Of a stretch of 64,000 nucleotides of DNA, positions 1 to 7,987 are shown in pieces. The notes beneath the pieces were generated by a model. It was not told the DNA's origin and searched no databases. It worked only from the letters and a program-made list of their open reading frames with translations. A program made the translations under genes and the position numbers. The stretch is taken from the NCBI GenBank assembly GCA_040219575.1, contig JAVJSD010000119.1:1-64000 (forward strand), read 5' to 3'. How positions within the stretch are numbered: position 1 is the first letter of the stretch; every line of letters begins with the position of its first letter. The DNA is from JAVJSD01 sp040219575. GTDB lineage: Bacteria; Planctomycetota; Planctomycetia; Pirellulales; Pirellulaceae.

Positions 1-132
1 CAGGGTGCCACAGTTCACACCTTCGGCGTTCGTTTGGCGTCCGTACCAGATTTGCGTCATGCCGCTAAGATGGCGAGTCTGGCGGAATGGCGCAAGAGCA
101 ATTTTGGAAAAACTTTAGGTTGCGGAAAACAA

Positions 133-254
133 GTTTAACCGCAAGCCCATCGGGCTGCGCGACACGGGGCGTTATGCCGCGCACTCTCGTGGCGTCACGC
201 ATTTCGCCGCCTGTTCGCCGGTTCCCGCGCAGCCCGATGGGCTGGCGGCTAAAC
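133..254. repeat. Long imperfect inverted repeat (29-nt arms)
   Basis: The arms 133-161 and 226-254 are inverted copies matching at 27 of 29 positions. Each arm carries its own small hairpin (AGCCC-atc-GGGCT). It lies just downstream of the small membrane-protein gene that ends at 258, so it could act as a transcription terminator. Nothing else was seen in the first 257 bases. No GTAG foot is present, so this is not one of the REP hairpins found elsewhere in the window. Confidence 0.75.
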
Positions 255-257
255 GAC

Positions 258-557
258 CTATTTCGCGGCGACCATTTGCGCGGGCAATGCGACGCCCGCG
301 ACGCCATCCGACGCCGCCTTGGTCCGAGCCGCACGTACGAGCAGATAGAAGTACGTGCACAAGCTGCCGAAGATCAAAAACGGCATGGAGAGCATGAACA
401 GGATGCTCCAGAAGTAGCCCTGGGCCATATTCGAACCGGCCCCTTCCACGCTGTCCTTGCAGGTCGGACACGCCACCGCCGGCTCGACCGCGCAAAACAG
501 CACGACGAGAGCCACGAGCAACAGCGGCAACCAGTTGGTCAGTCGGCGAATGGACAT
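258..557 (-). CDS. Small membrane protein with CPTC motif, unknown function
   Basis: A 99-residue protein. Residues 1-29 form a signal peptide or first membrane helix (MSIRRLTNWLPLLLVALVVL...). They are followed by a CPTCK motif near residues 31-34 and a second strong membrane helix at about 48-75, ending in a short basic then Ala-rich tail. The CxxC next to the membrane could bind a metal or be redox-active on the outer face, but no function can be assigned. An in-frame ATG three codons upstream (566) is an equally possible start; neither has a clear Shine-Dalgarno. The real gene covers only the 3' end of a longer open frame whose upstream part runs antisense through the neighbouring hydrolase gene and is not coding. 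Confidence 0.7.
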   Translation of the reverse strand: MSIRRLTNWLPLLLVALVVLFCAVEPAVACPTCKDSVEGAGSNMAQGYFWSILFMLSMPFLIFGSLCTYFYLLVRAARTKAASDGVAGVALPAQMVAAK

Positions 558-643
558 GTTGGGCATCAGGCGAAGGAAACTGAGCTCCACCGGATTATAG
601 TTCGTTTTCAACCGCGTGGGTACACCAGGGATTTCCGGCTCTC

Positions 644-692
644 CCTTGCTGGCGCAACGGGCTCGTCGCCCGAGCCCGTTGCGCCAGCAAGG
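644..692. repeat. Palindrome family P, copy 1 (22-bp arms)
   Basis: Perfect 22-bp inverted arms at 644-665 and 671-692 (left arm starts CCTTGCTGGCGC and ends GGGCTCG) around a 5-nt loop. The same arms recur at 9229, 9836, 9975 (half), 11028 and 40109. It sits between the aspartoacylase-like gene and the small membrane-protein gene, where it would form a strong RNA hairpin. Confidence 0.9.
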
Positions 693-712
693 AGGGCGAC
701 TCGTCCACATTG

Positions 713-1609
713 TCAGTCGTCGACGCCTTCCAGGATCACGCCCAAACTGTCTCCCTCCGACACGCGGCAAAAGGTCCGCAGCACCAACACGATGCCGTTC
801 TGGCTGATGCGCACTTCGCGCCGCTGCCCTCCCAGCAGGTCGCACACCACGCCCAGCAAGTCGCCTTCCGCGACCCTTTGTCCCACCCGCACGGCCGGTT
901 CGAAGAAGCCGGTCATTGGCGAGAGGTTGCAGATCTGCATGTGACCCGCGCTGGGGCGTTCGTCTTCGACTTCGTACTCGATGTGCGAGTCGGGCCGCGG
1001 CCGGTCGAGCATGCCGAGCTCCGCCATCACGTTCAGGCAGCCCTCGACGTAAGCCGTGACGCCGTCCGGTTCGAAGCGTCCGCCGCCCAGGTATTCGGCG
1101 TAGATGGCCGGGATGTTGGCGTCCCGGGCGACCGACAACGTGCGGCCTTCCAGATTCGGATCGGTGCCCCACACCAGCGGCAGGTTGAAGGCCCGCGCCA
1201 TCCGCCGCTGCGTCTCGCGCACCTGGAGATTCGCGTGCAGCTTGTAACCGGCCAACGGCCAGACAGTGAGCGCGGTTCCGCCGGTGTGCAGGTCGATGAA
1301 GTAGTCGGCCGTGCGAATCACGGCCGACAGCGCGTGGGCCGTCCGCTCGGTGATGGAACCGTCCTCTCGGCCGGGGCAGACACGCGCCAGGTCGAGACCG
1401 TCTTCGGCCGTTCGCGTCCCCAACTCGAAAGCCGCCTCGTTGGCCACCGGCACGAGCGTGAGTTTGCCCGTCAGCGATTCCGGCGAGACCTCGTGCATCA
1501 GCCGGCGGACGCAAGCCATCGGTTCGAACTCATCGCCGTGCACACCGGCGATGATCAACAGATGCGGCCCGGGAGAGCCGGTGAGTTCGCGTTTTTGGAT
1601 TTCAACCAC
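713..1609 (-). CDS. Succinylglutamate desuccinylase/aspartoacylase-family zinc hydrolase
   Basis: About 298 residues, M14 zinc-carboxypeptidase fold of the AstE/AspA family, which releases an acyl group from amino-acid amides. The zinc motif GVHGDEFE supplies His24 and Glu27, and the third ligand is His108 in IDLHTGG. The C-terminal 80 residues form the barrel-like domain typical of the family (GFFEPAVRVGQRVAEGDLLG). GTG at 1609 is chosen because homologous sequence begins at VEIQKREL. A longer reading from ATG 1690 would add about 27 residues encoded by a short-repeat region and is unlikely. The exact substrate cannot be told from sequence. It is transcribed toward the small CPTC membrane protein with about 150 bases and one palindrome between. 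Confidence 0.85.
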   Translation of the reverse strand: MVEIQKRELTGSPGPHLLIIAGVHGDEFEPMACVRRLMHEVSPESLTGKLTLVPVANEAAFELGTRTAEDGLDLARVCPGREDGSITERTAHALSAVIRTADYFIDLHTGGTALTVWPLAGYKLHANLQVRETQRRMARAFNLPLVWGTDPNLEGRTLSVARDANIPAIYAEYLGGGRFEPDGVTAYVEGCLNVMAELGMLDRPRPDSHIEYEVEDERPSAGHMQICNLSPMTGFFEPAVRVGQRVAEGDLLGVVCDLLGGQRREVRISQNGIVLVLRTFCRVSEGDSLGVILEGVDD

Positions 1610-1650
1610 GAGAAGCAACCCATCGAATGAGCCGCCGTCGCGGCCCGAGG

Positions 1651-1756
1651 AAATGACCAATGACCAAGCCCCAATGACTAATGAAAGCAAAAAGCCGTCG
1701 CCCCATACGCCGACACCTACTCACCTACTCACCTACTCACCTACTCGCCTACTCAC
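1651..1756. repeat. Short tandem repeats: ATGACCAATGACC motif and CTACTCAC x5
   Basis: At 1651-1684 the motif AATGACCAATGACCAA is followed by degenerate copies (AATGACTAATG). At 1717-1756 there are five 8-bp units CTACTCAC, one with a single change, running into the hairpin at 1757-1770 (GACGACAAGTCGTC). On the minus strand the units read GTGAGTAG, so each contains the GTAG tetranucleotide. The region lies between the aspartoacylase-like gene and the protease fusion gene. Confidence 0.7.
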
Positions 1757-1808
1757 GACGACAAGTCGTCGGCTTGGAGTGGACTTGGCCCGTCGCTCAC
1801 CTCACCAC

Positions 1809-4031
1809 TCACCTACCCCGCAGCGACTCCCGCATCTGCCGAATCGGCCCGAGTTCGATTCCCGGCGGTTCGTTTTCCAGGAACCAGTCGAGATCGCGGA
1901 TGGCGGCGAGCTTGCGGCCGGTTTGGGCTCGCAGCACGGCCCGCATGCCGCGTTCGCGGACGACTTCGGGATCGACGGCGATGATCGCCTCGACGTACCG
2001 CAGCATGGCCTCCTTGTCGTCCTCCCGCTCGGCGACGCCCAACAGGTTGCTGAGCATGCGGAGCACGATTTCGCGCTTGCCGGCCGCGACGAGATCCTCC
2101 TCGACCAGCTTGCGGCCGACGTAGTCCTGCACCAGGTCCTCGGCGTCGTCACGGCTGAGCAGCTTGCCGCGTTCGAAGGGATCGACGAGTTGCGGATCGC
2201 CGTCGACCGGCACGTGCCGCACGATGAAGTGCTTGGGCATGTTCACGCCTTCGATCTCCAGATCGAGCCGCCGGCCCAATTCGATGTACAACACCGACAG
2301 TGTGATCGGCAGACCCTCGCGATCCTCCAGCACGCGGCTGAGGTAGCTGTTGGCCCGGTGGTAGAAGTCGGTGCGGCTGCCGTGAAAGCCGCTCTCCTCG
2401 AACAGGTACTCGCCAAGCGCGTCGCGCCGCGCCGCCTCGTCGGCGTCTTTCGGAAGTCGCTTGCGAATGTCGCCCGCCATGCGCTCGACCTGCTCGAGAT
2501 AGGCCTCGATTTCGAGTTCCTCGTCGTCCAGCAGGGCGATCAACAGCGCGGCCTCGGCCAGATCGATCTGGTTCTCCTTCTGCTGCATTCGCTCGCCGAG
2601 CCTCGCCACCACCTGCTGCGTATGCACGTCGCCCGCCAGGCGGCGCAATTGCTCGGCTCGCTCTTGCAACTGCCGCGCCTCCCGGCGCAGCACGCGGGAG
2701 CTGGCCGGCGCCTTTTCGATCAGCGGCGCCAGTTCCTCCCCGGTCACTTCGGCGAACTGCGGCAGCTCTTCGATCAGCGTGTTGATCGCGGCGACCGACT
2801 TCGCATCGAGCCTGGTCGAAGGGATCTCCCGGGCCACGCGAAACTGCTTGAACTCCGCCTCCGTCTGGCGGAACTTGGCGAGGCCGACTTTCCCCTCCGT
2901 CAGGCCGCGGTCGGTCGACTCGATCAACAGCTCGTCGTTCACGTAGCAGAGAATCTTGTCCTTCTCGACGCGCACTTTGAGATGATTCCAGTCGCCGGCG
3001 CGATAGTGCTCGCTGGGGAGTTCCTCGAGCACGCGCCAGGAGAAGACATCGGGTCCCTCGAAGCGGCTCAGCCGCAGCTTGCCCGCCGAGGGATAGAACC
3101 CATAGTGCTTGTCGCCCGAGTCGCTGTGAAAAATGATGCCGGCGGCGCCCGCTTCGTTGTCGAGTTTGACCGCCACGCCCACTTCGTACGGCCTTTCGGG
3201 CGGATTCTGCCGCCAGAGGCACAGCGATCGTCCGCCGAAGCCGCCGCCCGCGCCGTCGACCTGGATGCGTCCCGCCTGTTGCCGCCAACGCGCGCCGAGC
3301 ATCGGCTTCCACTGGTCGGCGTCGAGCGCGCCGATGGTGAGCCACCGCGACATGGGAATCGGATTCGGTTTTTCCAAGAGCGGTTTGAGCGCGTTGACAT
3401 CGACGGCGAAGCCGAGGTTGTCGGTCACCAGCGACTTCATGGTCACGATGCCGCGGACGCGGCCCTGCATGTCGAGCACCGGACCGCCGCTGTTGCCCGG
3501 CTCGATCGGCATGGCGAGTTGCAGCATCTTGTTGCCGTCGATGTCGCGTTCGCCGGAGACCACGCCGCTGACGACGCTGTACTTCAGCCCATGCGGATTT
3601 CCCAGCGCCACGATCGCCTCGCCCTGCGAGGGACGCTCGTCGCCGCCGAGCGCCAGCGGCTTGAGGTTCTTGGCCTCGATGCGAACCAGCGCCAGATCGA
3701 GATTGCGGTCCGAGGCGTGCACCTCCCGCACTTCGTGTTTCGTGCCGTCGGCCAATTGCACCGAGATCGGCCGGGCTTCGCCGATGACGTGCAGGTTGGT
3801 GGCGATCAGGCCGTCCTGGGAGACGATGAAGCCGGTTCCCAGGCCATCGCGTCCCCCGTCGCGCCCCGTGTAGGAGACGACGACGACCGAATCGCGGGCC
3901 GACTTGGCGAGTTGTTCGACCGTGGCGGTGTCGGCCGACTTTTCCTCTTCCGCGCGGAGCGTCGCAACGTTCAGCAGGCAAATCAGGGAAACGACGGTCA
4001 AATGAGTGAGCGGTCGGCGCGGAAACGGCAT
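1809..4031 (-). CDS. Secreted trypsin-like serine protease fused to LamG-like and SirB1 transglutaminase-like domains
   Basis: A 740-residue exported protein with a signal peptide (residues 1-27). Residues 35-225 are an HtrA-type trypsin domain with a full triad: His81 in TNLHVIGE, Asp112 in NLDLALVRIE and Ser181 in PGNSGGPVLD. Residues 250-400 resemble a LamG/DUF1080-type beta-sandwich (SWRVLEELP, GDWNHLKVRVEKDKILCYVND). Residues about 490-690 match the SirB1/transglutaminase-like superfamily (FYHRANSYLSRVLEDREGLP, HFIVRH), but no catalytic Cys is evident at the expected place, so this part is probably non-enzymatic. The end looks TPR-like. No PDZ domain follows the protease, unlike DegP. 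Likely role is envelope protein quality control or signalling by cleavage; the substrate is unknown. Confidence 0.85.
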   Translation of the reverse strand: MPFPRRPLTHLTVVSLICLLNVATLRAEEEKSADTATVEQLAKSARDSVVVVSYTGRDGGRDGLGTGFIVSQDGLIATNLHVIGEARPISVQLADGTKHEVREVHASDRNLDLALVRIEAKNLKPLALGGDERPSQGEAIVALGNPHGLKYSVVSGVVSGERDIDGNKMLQLAMPIEPGNSGGPVLDMQGRVRGIVTMKSLVTDNLGFAVDVNALKPLLEKPNPIPMSRWLTIGALDADQWKPMLGARWRQQAGRIQVDGAGGGFGGRSLCLWRQNPPERPYEVGVAVKLDNEAGAAGIIFHSDSGDKHYGFYPSAGKLRLSRFEGPDVFSWRVLEELPSEHYRAGDWNHLKVRVEKDKILCYVNDELLIESTDRGLTEGKVGLAKFRQTEAEFKQFRVAREIPSTRLDAKSVAAINTLIEELPQFAEVTGEELAPLIEKAPASSRVLRREARQLQERAEQLRRLAGDVHTQQVVARLGERMQQKENQIDLAEAALLIALLDDEELEIEAYLEQVERMAGDIRKRLPKDADEAARRDALGEYLFEESGFHGSRTDFYHRANSYLSRVLEDREGLPITLSVLYIELGRRLDLEIEGVNMPKHFIVRHVPVDGDPQLVDPFERGKLLSRDDAEDLVQDYVGRKLVEEDLVAAGKREIVLRMLSNLLGVAEREDDKEAMLRYVEAIIAVDPEVVRERGMRAVLRAQTGRKLAAIRDLDWFLENEPPGIELGPIRQMRESLRGR

Positions 4032-4136
4032 GAGCGAACTCCAGGCGGGCGGACGGTGGGGGCGGGACGACGGACATCGGGACGCCGCGCCCCTCCATTG
4101 TGCGTGAAACGCGGCCGCTTGTCATCTTGCGGCGTC

Positions 4137-4198
4137 GTAGGGCGGGCATCCTGCCTGCCCGACCTATCATGGACTGGCAGCCTGGAAGGCCGCCCTAC
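4137..4198. repeat. BIME: two head-to-head GTAG-footed REPs; supplies the TetR stop codon
   Basis: On the plus strand GTAG at 4137-4140 heads a stem of GGGCGGGC with GCCTGCCC. On the minus strand GTAG at 4198-4195 heads a stem of GGCGGCCT with AGGCTGCC. The two therefore point toward each other (GTAG...CTAC). The TAG of the minus-strand foot (4197-4195) is the stop codon of the TetR gene. The same stem families recur at 6186 and 49839. Confidence 0.85.
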
Positions 4199-4782
4199 TT
4201 GGGCCAGCAGAGCAACGCTTGCTCGGCGACTTCTTTGAGTTGCTTGCGGGTGGCGCCGCCCGCCGCCTGCACCGACATGCCCCACAGGACGGTGGCGAAG
4301 AAACGCGCCAGCCTGGCCGCGTCGGCCTGCGACGGCAACTCTCCCGCGGCGACCGCTTGCTCCAGTCGTCGCCGAATCGCGGCTTCCGCGCCGGCGCGCC
4401 GGTTGCTGAGTGAGCGCTGAATCGAGTCGGCGGCGGGACCGGAGACGAGCGCCCCCTGCACCAGCAGGCAGCCGTCGGGATGCCGGGGGTGCATGACCAT
4501 CTTGATGGCCCCTTCAAACAGCTTCTCGATGGCGGCCCGGGCCGTCGGTTCGCAAAGGGCCTCGGGCAGATAGGAGGCGGGACGCTGGAGATAGCGTTCG
4601 ACCACCTGTTGAAACAGCGTCTCCTTGTTGCCGAAGGCGGCGTACAGGCTGGGCATGTTCACGCCCATCGCCTCGGACAGAGCGGCCAGCGAGGTTCCTT
4701 CGTAGCCCTGCCGCCAGAACAGCAGCAGCGCCGCCTCGAGCGCCTGCTCGGTGTCGAATTGTCGCGGGCGTCCCTTGGGCAT
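4195..4782 (-). CDS. TetR/AcrR-family transcriptional regulator
   Basis: A 195-residue repressor. The N-terminal helix-turn-helix reads RQFDTEQALEAALLLFWRQG, then YEGTSLAALSEAMGVNMPSL and YAAFGNKETLF, a classic TetR signature. The C-terminal ligand-binding half (DGCLLVQGAL, LARFFATVLWGMSVQAAGG) matches the TetR_C domain often named after the YdeS/AcrR group. The start at MPKGRPRQF (4782) matches family length; an upstream extension in the same frame would run into the promoter region. It is divergent from the SRPBCC gene at 4902 with 119 bp between, so it probably represses itself and the small genes on the right. Its stop codon is formed by the GTAG foot of a REP hairpin. The inducer is unknown. 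Confidence 0.9.
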   Translation of the reverse strand: MPKGRPRQFDTEQALEAALLLFWRQGYEGTSLAALSEAMGVNMPSLYAAFGNKETLFQQVVERYLQRPASYLPEALCEPTARAAIEKLFEGAIKMVMHPRHPDGCLLVQGALVSGPAADSIQRSLSNRRAGAEAAIRRRLEQAVAAGELPSQADAARLARFFATVLWGMSVQAAGGATRKQLKEVAEQALLCWPK

Positions 4783-4825
4783 CAGACAATCCTGTGTTTC
4801 ATAAACCGTCTCCAGGCTATATCGC

Positions 4826-4852
4826 TTGACGACCTCCGACAAGTCACATAAT
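4826..4852 (+). promoter_or_regulatory. Possible promoter for the SRPBCC gene in the TetR divergent region
   Basis: TTGACG at 4826-4831 and CATAAT at 4847-4852 resemble sigma-70 -35 and -10 boxes, but the 15-nt spacing is short. An imperfect inverted pair (CTTGAC at 4825 and GACAAG ending at 4843) overlaps it and could be an operator for the adjacent TetR protein. This is inference from motif and position only. Confidence 0.3.
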
Positions 4853-4901
4853 TTAGCGAACGCTACAGAACACAGCATTCCGGTTCTCCTCCAGGAGCAG
4901 C

Positions 4902-5543
4902 ATGATGGCCGACAAAGCGAGCGATTCCAGCAAATCCACGGACGCCGACAACCCTGTCATCCCGAAGTCGTCGGGAGGCAAGCCGATGGGAATGTTGCCG
5001 AAGGTGCTGTTGGCGGTGTTTGGACTGCTGGCCGCGGTAGTGGTCGTGTTTCTGATCGTCGTGGCGGTTCAGCCCTCGCAGTACCGCGTCGAACGGTCGA
5101 CGACGATCGACGCGCCGCCGGAGGAGGTCTTCGCGCACGTGAACGACTTTCACCAGTGGGAGGCGTGGTCGCCCTGGGCGGAGCGCGATCCCAACGCCGT
5201 GGCGATCTACGAGGGGCCCGACGCCGGCGAAGGGGCGATCTTCAAGTGGTCGGGCAACGACGACGTCGGCGAGGGAAGCATGACCATCACCGAGAGCAAG
5301 CCGCACGAGCGGATCGGCATCGACCTGGCGTTCGTACGGCCGATGGAGGACGCCTGCGACGTCGAATTCATCTTCGAGCCGCAGGGCGATGGAACCAAGG
5401 TCAACTGGGCGATGTTCGGCGAGAACAATTTCGTCGGCAAGGCGTTCTGCCTGTTCATGGACATGGACGCCATGGTCGGCAAGGATTTCGAACAGGGGCT
5501 GGCGAGCATGAAGAAGGCGGTGGAGGGGGAGGCGGGGAAGTGA
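4902..5543 (+). CDS. SRPBCC (START/Bet v1-like) family protein with membrane anchor
   Basis: A 213-residue protein. A polar N-terminus of about 30 residues is followed by a single membrane helix (MLPKVLLAVFGLLAAVVVVFLIVVAV, residues about 31-56) and then a complete SRPBCC hydrophobic-ligand domain: VERSTTIDAPPEEVFAHVND, WEAWSPWAERDP, GEGSMTITESKPHERIGIDL. This is the polyketide-cyclase/dehydratase-like branch; its ligand is unknown. AGGAG lies just upstream of the tandem ATGATG start. It is divergent from the TetR gene, which probably controls it. The domain faces one side of the membrane; which side is not clear from the sequence. Confidence 0.85.
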   Translation: MMADKASDSSKSTDADNPVIPKSSGGKPMGMLPKVLLAVFGLLAAVVVVFLIVVAVQPSQYRVERSTTIDAPPEEVFAHVNDFHQWEAWSPWAERDPNAVAIYEGPDAGEGAIFKWSGNDDVGEGSMTITESKPHERIGIDLAFVRPMEDACDVEFIFEPQGDGTKVNWAMFGENNFVGKAFCLFMDMDAMVGKDFEQGLASMKKAVEGEAGK

Positions 5544-5582
5544 GTGGTGAGTGGTGAGTGGTTGACGCGGCGGACGTACCTC

Positions 5583-5659
5583 CTCCAAGCCGACGACTTG
5601 TCGTCGTGAGTAGGTGAGCAGGACTCCAAGCCGACGACTTGTCGTCGTGAGTAGGTGAG
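5583..5659. repeat. Two direct copies of a 36-bp hairpin-bearing repeat
   Basis: Identical 36-bp units at 5583-5618 and 5624-5659, each holding the stem CGACGA/TCGTCG followed by GTGAGTAGGTGAG. The inverse of the same unit occurs at 1749-1779. The 286-bp gap between the SRPBCC and YciI genes is otherwise empty: short GTGAGTGGTGAGTGG repeats at 5541-5560 and no open frame. Confidence 0.85.
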
Positions 5660-5829
5660 TTGGTCGATCCATCGGGTGGGGCTTTGTCGCCTGTCCACCC
5701 AATCTGGCGGCTGTCGGTTTTTTCCGCTTTCCATCGGCCAAGGCGGGCGGAAAATTTTCTCGGCCGCTGTCGATTCCGGCCGTCGCCGTTCGACTTCCTG
5801 GTAGAAGGCCCTCCGCTGGAGAATCGAAT

Positions 5830-6189
5830 ATGAAGTACATGCTGCTGGTTTATCTCGACGAGCAGGCCCTCAACGAAACCGAGCGCCAGGCCTGCTACGT
5901 CGAATCCGCCCAGTTGACCCGCGATCTCGCCGCGGCCGGCAAGTTCGTGGCCGCCTCGCCCTTGCATCCGGTCGCCACGGCGACCAGCGTGCGGGTTCGC
6001 GAGGGGAAATCGCTGGTGACCGACGGTCCCTTCGCCGAGACCCGCGAGCAACTCGGCGGCTTCTACATCGTCGACGTCGAAAATCTCGACGAGGCGCTCG
6101 CCGTGGCCGCCAGAATCCCCCCCGCGACAAAGGGCACGATCGAAGTCCGCCCGGTGATGGAGATCGACGGCCTGCCGGAAACCCCGTAG
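5830..6189 (+). CDS. YciI/DGPF-domain family protein
   Basis: A 119-residue protein of the YCII-related superfamily. It opens with the usual MKYMLLVYLDE and contains the family signature TDGPFAETREQLGGFYIVDVENLDEALAVAARIP (residues about 63-97). These small ferredoxin-like proteins often lie beside ECF sigma factors or VOC proteins; the biochemical role is unknown, though some members are dehydratases or hydrolases. The stop TAG is the GTAG foot of a REP hairpin at 6186. It lies in a row with two VOC genes and DUF1579, all on the plus strand. Confidence 0.88.
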   Translation: MKYMLLVYLDEQALNETERQACYVESAQLTRDLAAAGKFVAASPLHPVATATSVRVREGKSLVTDGPFAETREQLGGFYIVDVENLDEALAVAARIPPATKGTIEVRPVMEIDGLPETP

Positions 6190-6208
6190 GGCGGCCTTCC
6201 AGGCTGCC
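6186..6208 (+). repeat. REP hairpin with GTAG foot, overlapping a stop codon
   Basis: GTAG at 6186-6189 is followed by the stem GGCGGCCT (6190-6197), loop TCC and AGGCTGCC (6201-6208). The stem is the same as the minus-strand REP at 4198. TAG 6187-6189 ends the YciI gene. Confidence 0.85.
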
Positions 6209-6259
6209 CGAGTCTGGCGCATCCCAACTCGCAGAAACAAGGAGATGAGCGAAGCAACG

Positions 6260-6733
6260 ATGAACAAAATCACCCCCTTTCTGTGGTTCGACGGCCAGGC
6301 CGAAGAGGCGATGAACTTCTATGTCTCCATCTTCAAGAACTCCCACATCCGCGAGGTGCTGCGGTATGGCGAGGCGGGCCCGGGCGAACCGGGATCGGTG
6401 ATGACGGCCTCGTTCACACTCGACGGCCAGGAGTTCACGGCCCTCAACGGCGGACCGCAGTACCAGTTCACCCCGGCCGTCTCCTTCGCGGTGCAGTGCG
6501 AAACGCAGCAGGAAGTCGACGAGTTGTGGGAGAAACTCACCGCAGGCGGCCAGGAGGTGGCTTGCGGTTGGTTGACCGACAAATTCGGCCTCTCTTGGCA
6601 GATCGTTCCTACAGTGCTCATTGAGTACTTGCAGGACCAGGACGCCGAGAAGGCCACGCGCGTCGCCGAGGCCATGATGCAAATGATCAAGCTCGACATC
6701 GCCAAACTAAAACAGGCCTACGAACAAGCCTAG
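6260..6733 (+). CDS. VOC-superfamily (PhnB-like) protein
   Basis: A 157-residue vicinal-oxygen-chelate protein of the PhnB/3-demethylubiquinone methyltransferase-like group. The start ITPFLWFDGQAEEAMNFYVSIF, the central FTLDGQEFTALNGGPQYQFTPAVSFAVQC and the C-terminal GWLTDKFGLSWQIVPTVL are all diagnostic. ATG 6260 fits the usual start MxKITPFLWF; ATG 6245 is in frame but touches the AAGGAG ribosome-binding site. Substrate is unknown; such genes frequently cluster with YciI proteins, as here. Confidence 0.88.
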   Translation: MNKITPFLWFDGQAEEAMNFYVSIFKNSHIREVLRYGEAGPGEPGSVMTASFTLDGQEFTALNGGPQYQFTPAVSFAVQCETQQEVDELWEKLTAGGQEVACGWLTDKFGLSWQIVPTVLIEYLQDQDAEKATRVAEAMMQMIKLDIAKLKQAYEQA

Positions 6734-6747
6734 CGGCACGTACCGCC

Positions 6748-6770
6748 GTAGCCGACGCTGCCAGCGTCGG
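6748..6770 (+). repeat. REP hairpin with GTAG foot (CCGACGCT stem)
   Basis: GTAG at 6748-6751, perfect 8-bp stem CCGACGCT (6752-6759), loop GCC, AGCGTCGG (6763-6770). It lies between the VOC and DUF1579 genes. This stem sequence is the only copy seen in the window. Confidence 0.8.
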
Positions 6771-6811
6771 CGCCCCCCAGAAGTCCACGTTCACAATCAA
6801 GGAACAAGTTC

Positions 6812-7369
6812 ATGCGCCATTTCTCGTTTGCGACTTTCGTCTTCCTGCTTTCGCCCCTGTTCGCCTCCGTCGGCCTCGCCCAGGAGTTCCCCGAACTGCC
6901 CGGACCAACGAAGCAGCACCAGTGGCTGCAGCAATTCGTCGGTGAATGGGAGAGCGAAATGGCGGCGCAGATGCCCGACCAACCCGCGATGAAAGCCAAA
7001 GGCGTGGAGACGGTCCGGTCGCTCGGCGGCTTCTGGATCGTGGCTGACAGCAAAAGCGACATGATGGGAGAAACGTTTTTCGGCAAGATGACGCTGGGCT
7101 TCGACCCGGAGAAGCAAAAGTACGTCGGCACTTGGGTCGACTCGATGAGCGGCTACCTCTGGACGTACGAAGGCGAAGTCGACAAGTCCGGCAAAGTGCT
7201 CACGCTGCTCACGAAGGGGCCCTGCCCGCAAGTCCCGGGCCGACATACCGACTTCAAGGAAGTGCTTGAAATCAAGAGCGAGGATCACAAGGTCTTCACC
7301 TCTTCGATGCAGGATGAAGACGGGAACTGGATCACGTTCCTCAAGATCGACTACAAGCGGAAGAAGTAG
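6812..7369 (+). CDS. DUF1579 family secreted protein
   Basis: A 185-residue protein with a signal peptide ending near residue 23 (LFASVGLAQ). The mature part matches DUF1579, a lipocalin-like beta-barrel: HQWLQQFVGEWESEMAA, then TVRSLGGFWIVADSKSDMMG and GFDPEKQKYVGTWVDSM. Members are of unknown function. It belongs to the same plus-strand group as the YciI and VOC genes and ends 58 bp before the second VOC gene. Confidence 0.85.
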   Translation: MRHFSFATFVFLLSPLFASVGLAQEFPELPGPTKQHQWLQQFVGEWESEMAAQMPDQPAMKAKGVETVRSLGGFWIVADSKSDMMGETFFGKMTLGFDPEKQKYVGTWVDSMSGYLWTYEGEVDKSGKVLTLLTKGPCPQVPGRHTDFKEVLEIKSEDHKVFTSSMQDEDGNWITFLKIDYKRKK

Positions 7370-7427
7370 GCGATATTCGATTCGGCAAGTTCCACCAGTA
7401 CGTCGCGTCACCGAAAGGACGACCACC

Positions 7428-7907
7428 ATGACGAACCCAATTCCCGCTGGAAAAGAAGGCCTGATTCCGCACCTCGTCTGCGAGCCCTGCGATGAGGCGA
7501 TCGCGTTCTACAAGAAGGCTTTCGGAGCCGTGGAGATTTACCGGATGCCCAGTCCCGACGGACAGCGGATCATGCACGCTGAGATCCAGATCGGCGGCAA
7601 GCCGCTGTTTCTCGTCTCCGACTTCCCCGAATACTGCGGCGGCAAGTCGAAAACGCCCCAGGCGCTCGGCGGATCGTCGGTGACCATTCATCGATTCGTG
7701 GAGGACTGCGACGCGGCGGTGCAGCGGGCGGTCGACGCCGGCGCCGTCTCCCAGATGCCCGTGCAGGACATGTTCTGGGGCGACCGCTACGGCTCGGTGA
7801 CCGATCCCTTCGGCCACACCTGGTCGATCGCCACGCACAAGCGAGACCTCACCCCGGAGCAGATGGCCGAGGGGATGAAGGAGGCGTTTTCGCAGTCGTC
7901 GCCGTAG
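7428..7907 (+). CDS. VOC-superfamily protein (YdcJ/PhnB-type glyoxalase fold)
   Basis: A 159-residue VOC protein: IPHLVCEPCDEAIAFYKKAFGA, then RIMHAEIQIGGKPLFLVSDF, and the C-terminal half WGDRYGSVTDPFGHTWSIATH, a pattern common to PhnB-like proteins. His and Glu residues at the usual metal positions are present (MHAEI, DPFGHTWSIATH). The ATG at 7428 follows GAAAGGACG; longer readings overlap the DUF1579 gene and lack homology. Function unknown. Confidence 0.88.
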   Translation: MTNPIPAGKEGLIPHLVCEPCDEAIAFYKKAFGAVEIYRMPSPDGQRIMHAEIQIGGKPLFLVSDFPEYCGGKSKTPQALGGSSVTIHRFVEDCDAAVQRAVDAGAVSQMPVQDMFWGDRYGSVTDPFGHTWSIATHKRDLTPEQMAEGMKEAFSQSSP

Positions 7908-7987
7908 CGCGGCCGCGCCGTCGGGTTGCTAATTCAGAAATGACCGATGATTCAAACACGTTTCCCCTCGCAAACAGGCAAAGAGCG

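Noticed and set aside
1311..4238. Very long open frame on the plus strand (975 codons) opposite the protease fusion gene
   Set aside because: It is antisense to a gene with clear domains and has no recognisable motif; GC-rich third positions create long open antisense frames throughout the window.
7904..7920. GTAG at the stop codon of the second VOC gene as a fifth REP stop
   Set aside because: The following GCGGCCGC palindrome has no loop and matches no stem family; likely chance in GC-rich sequence.
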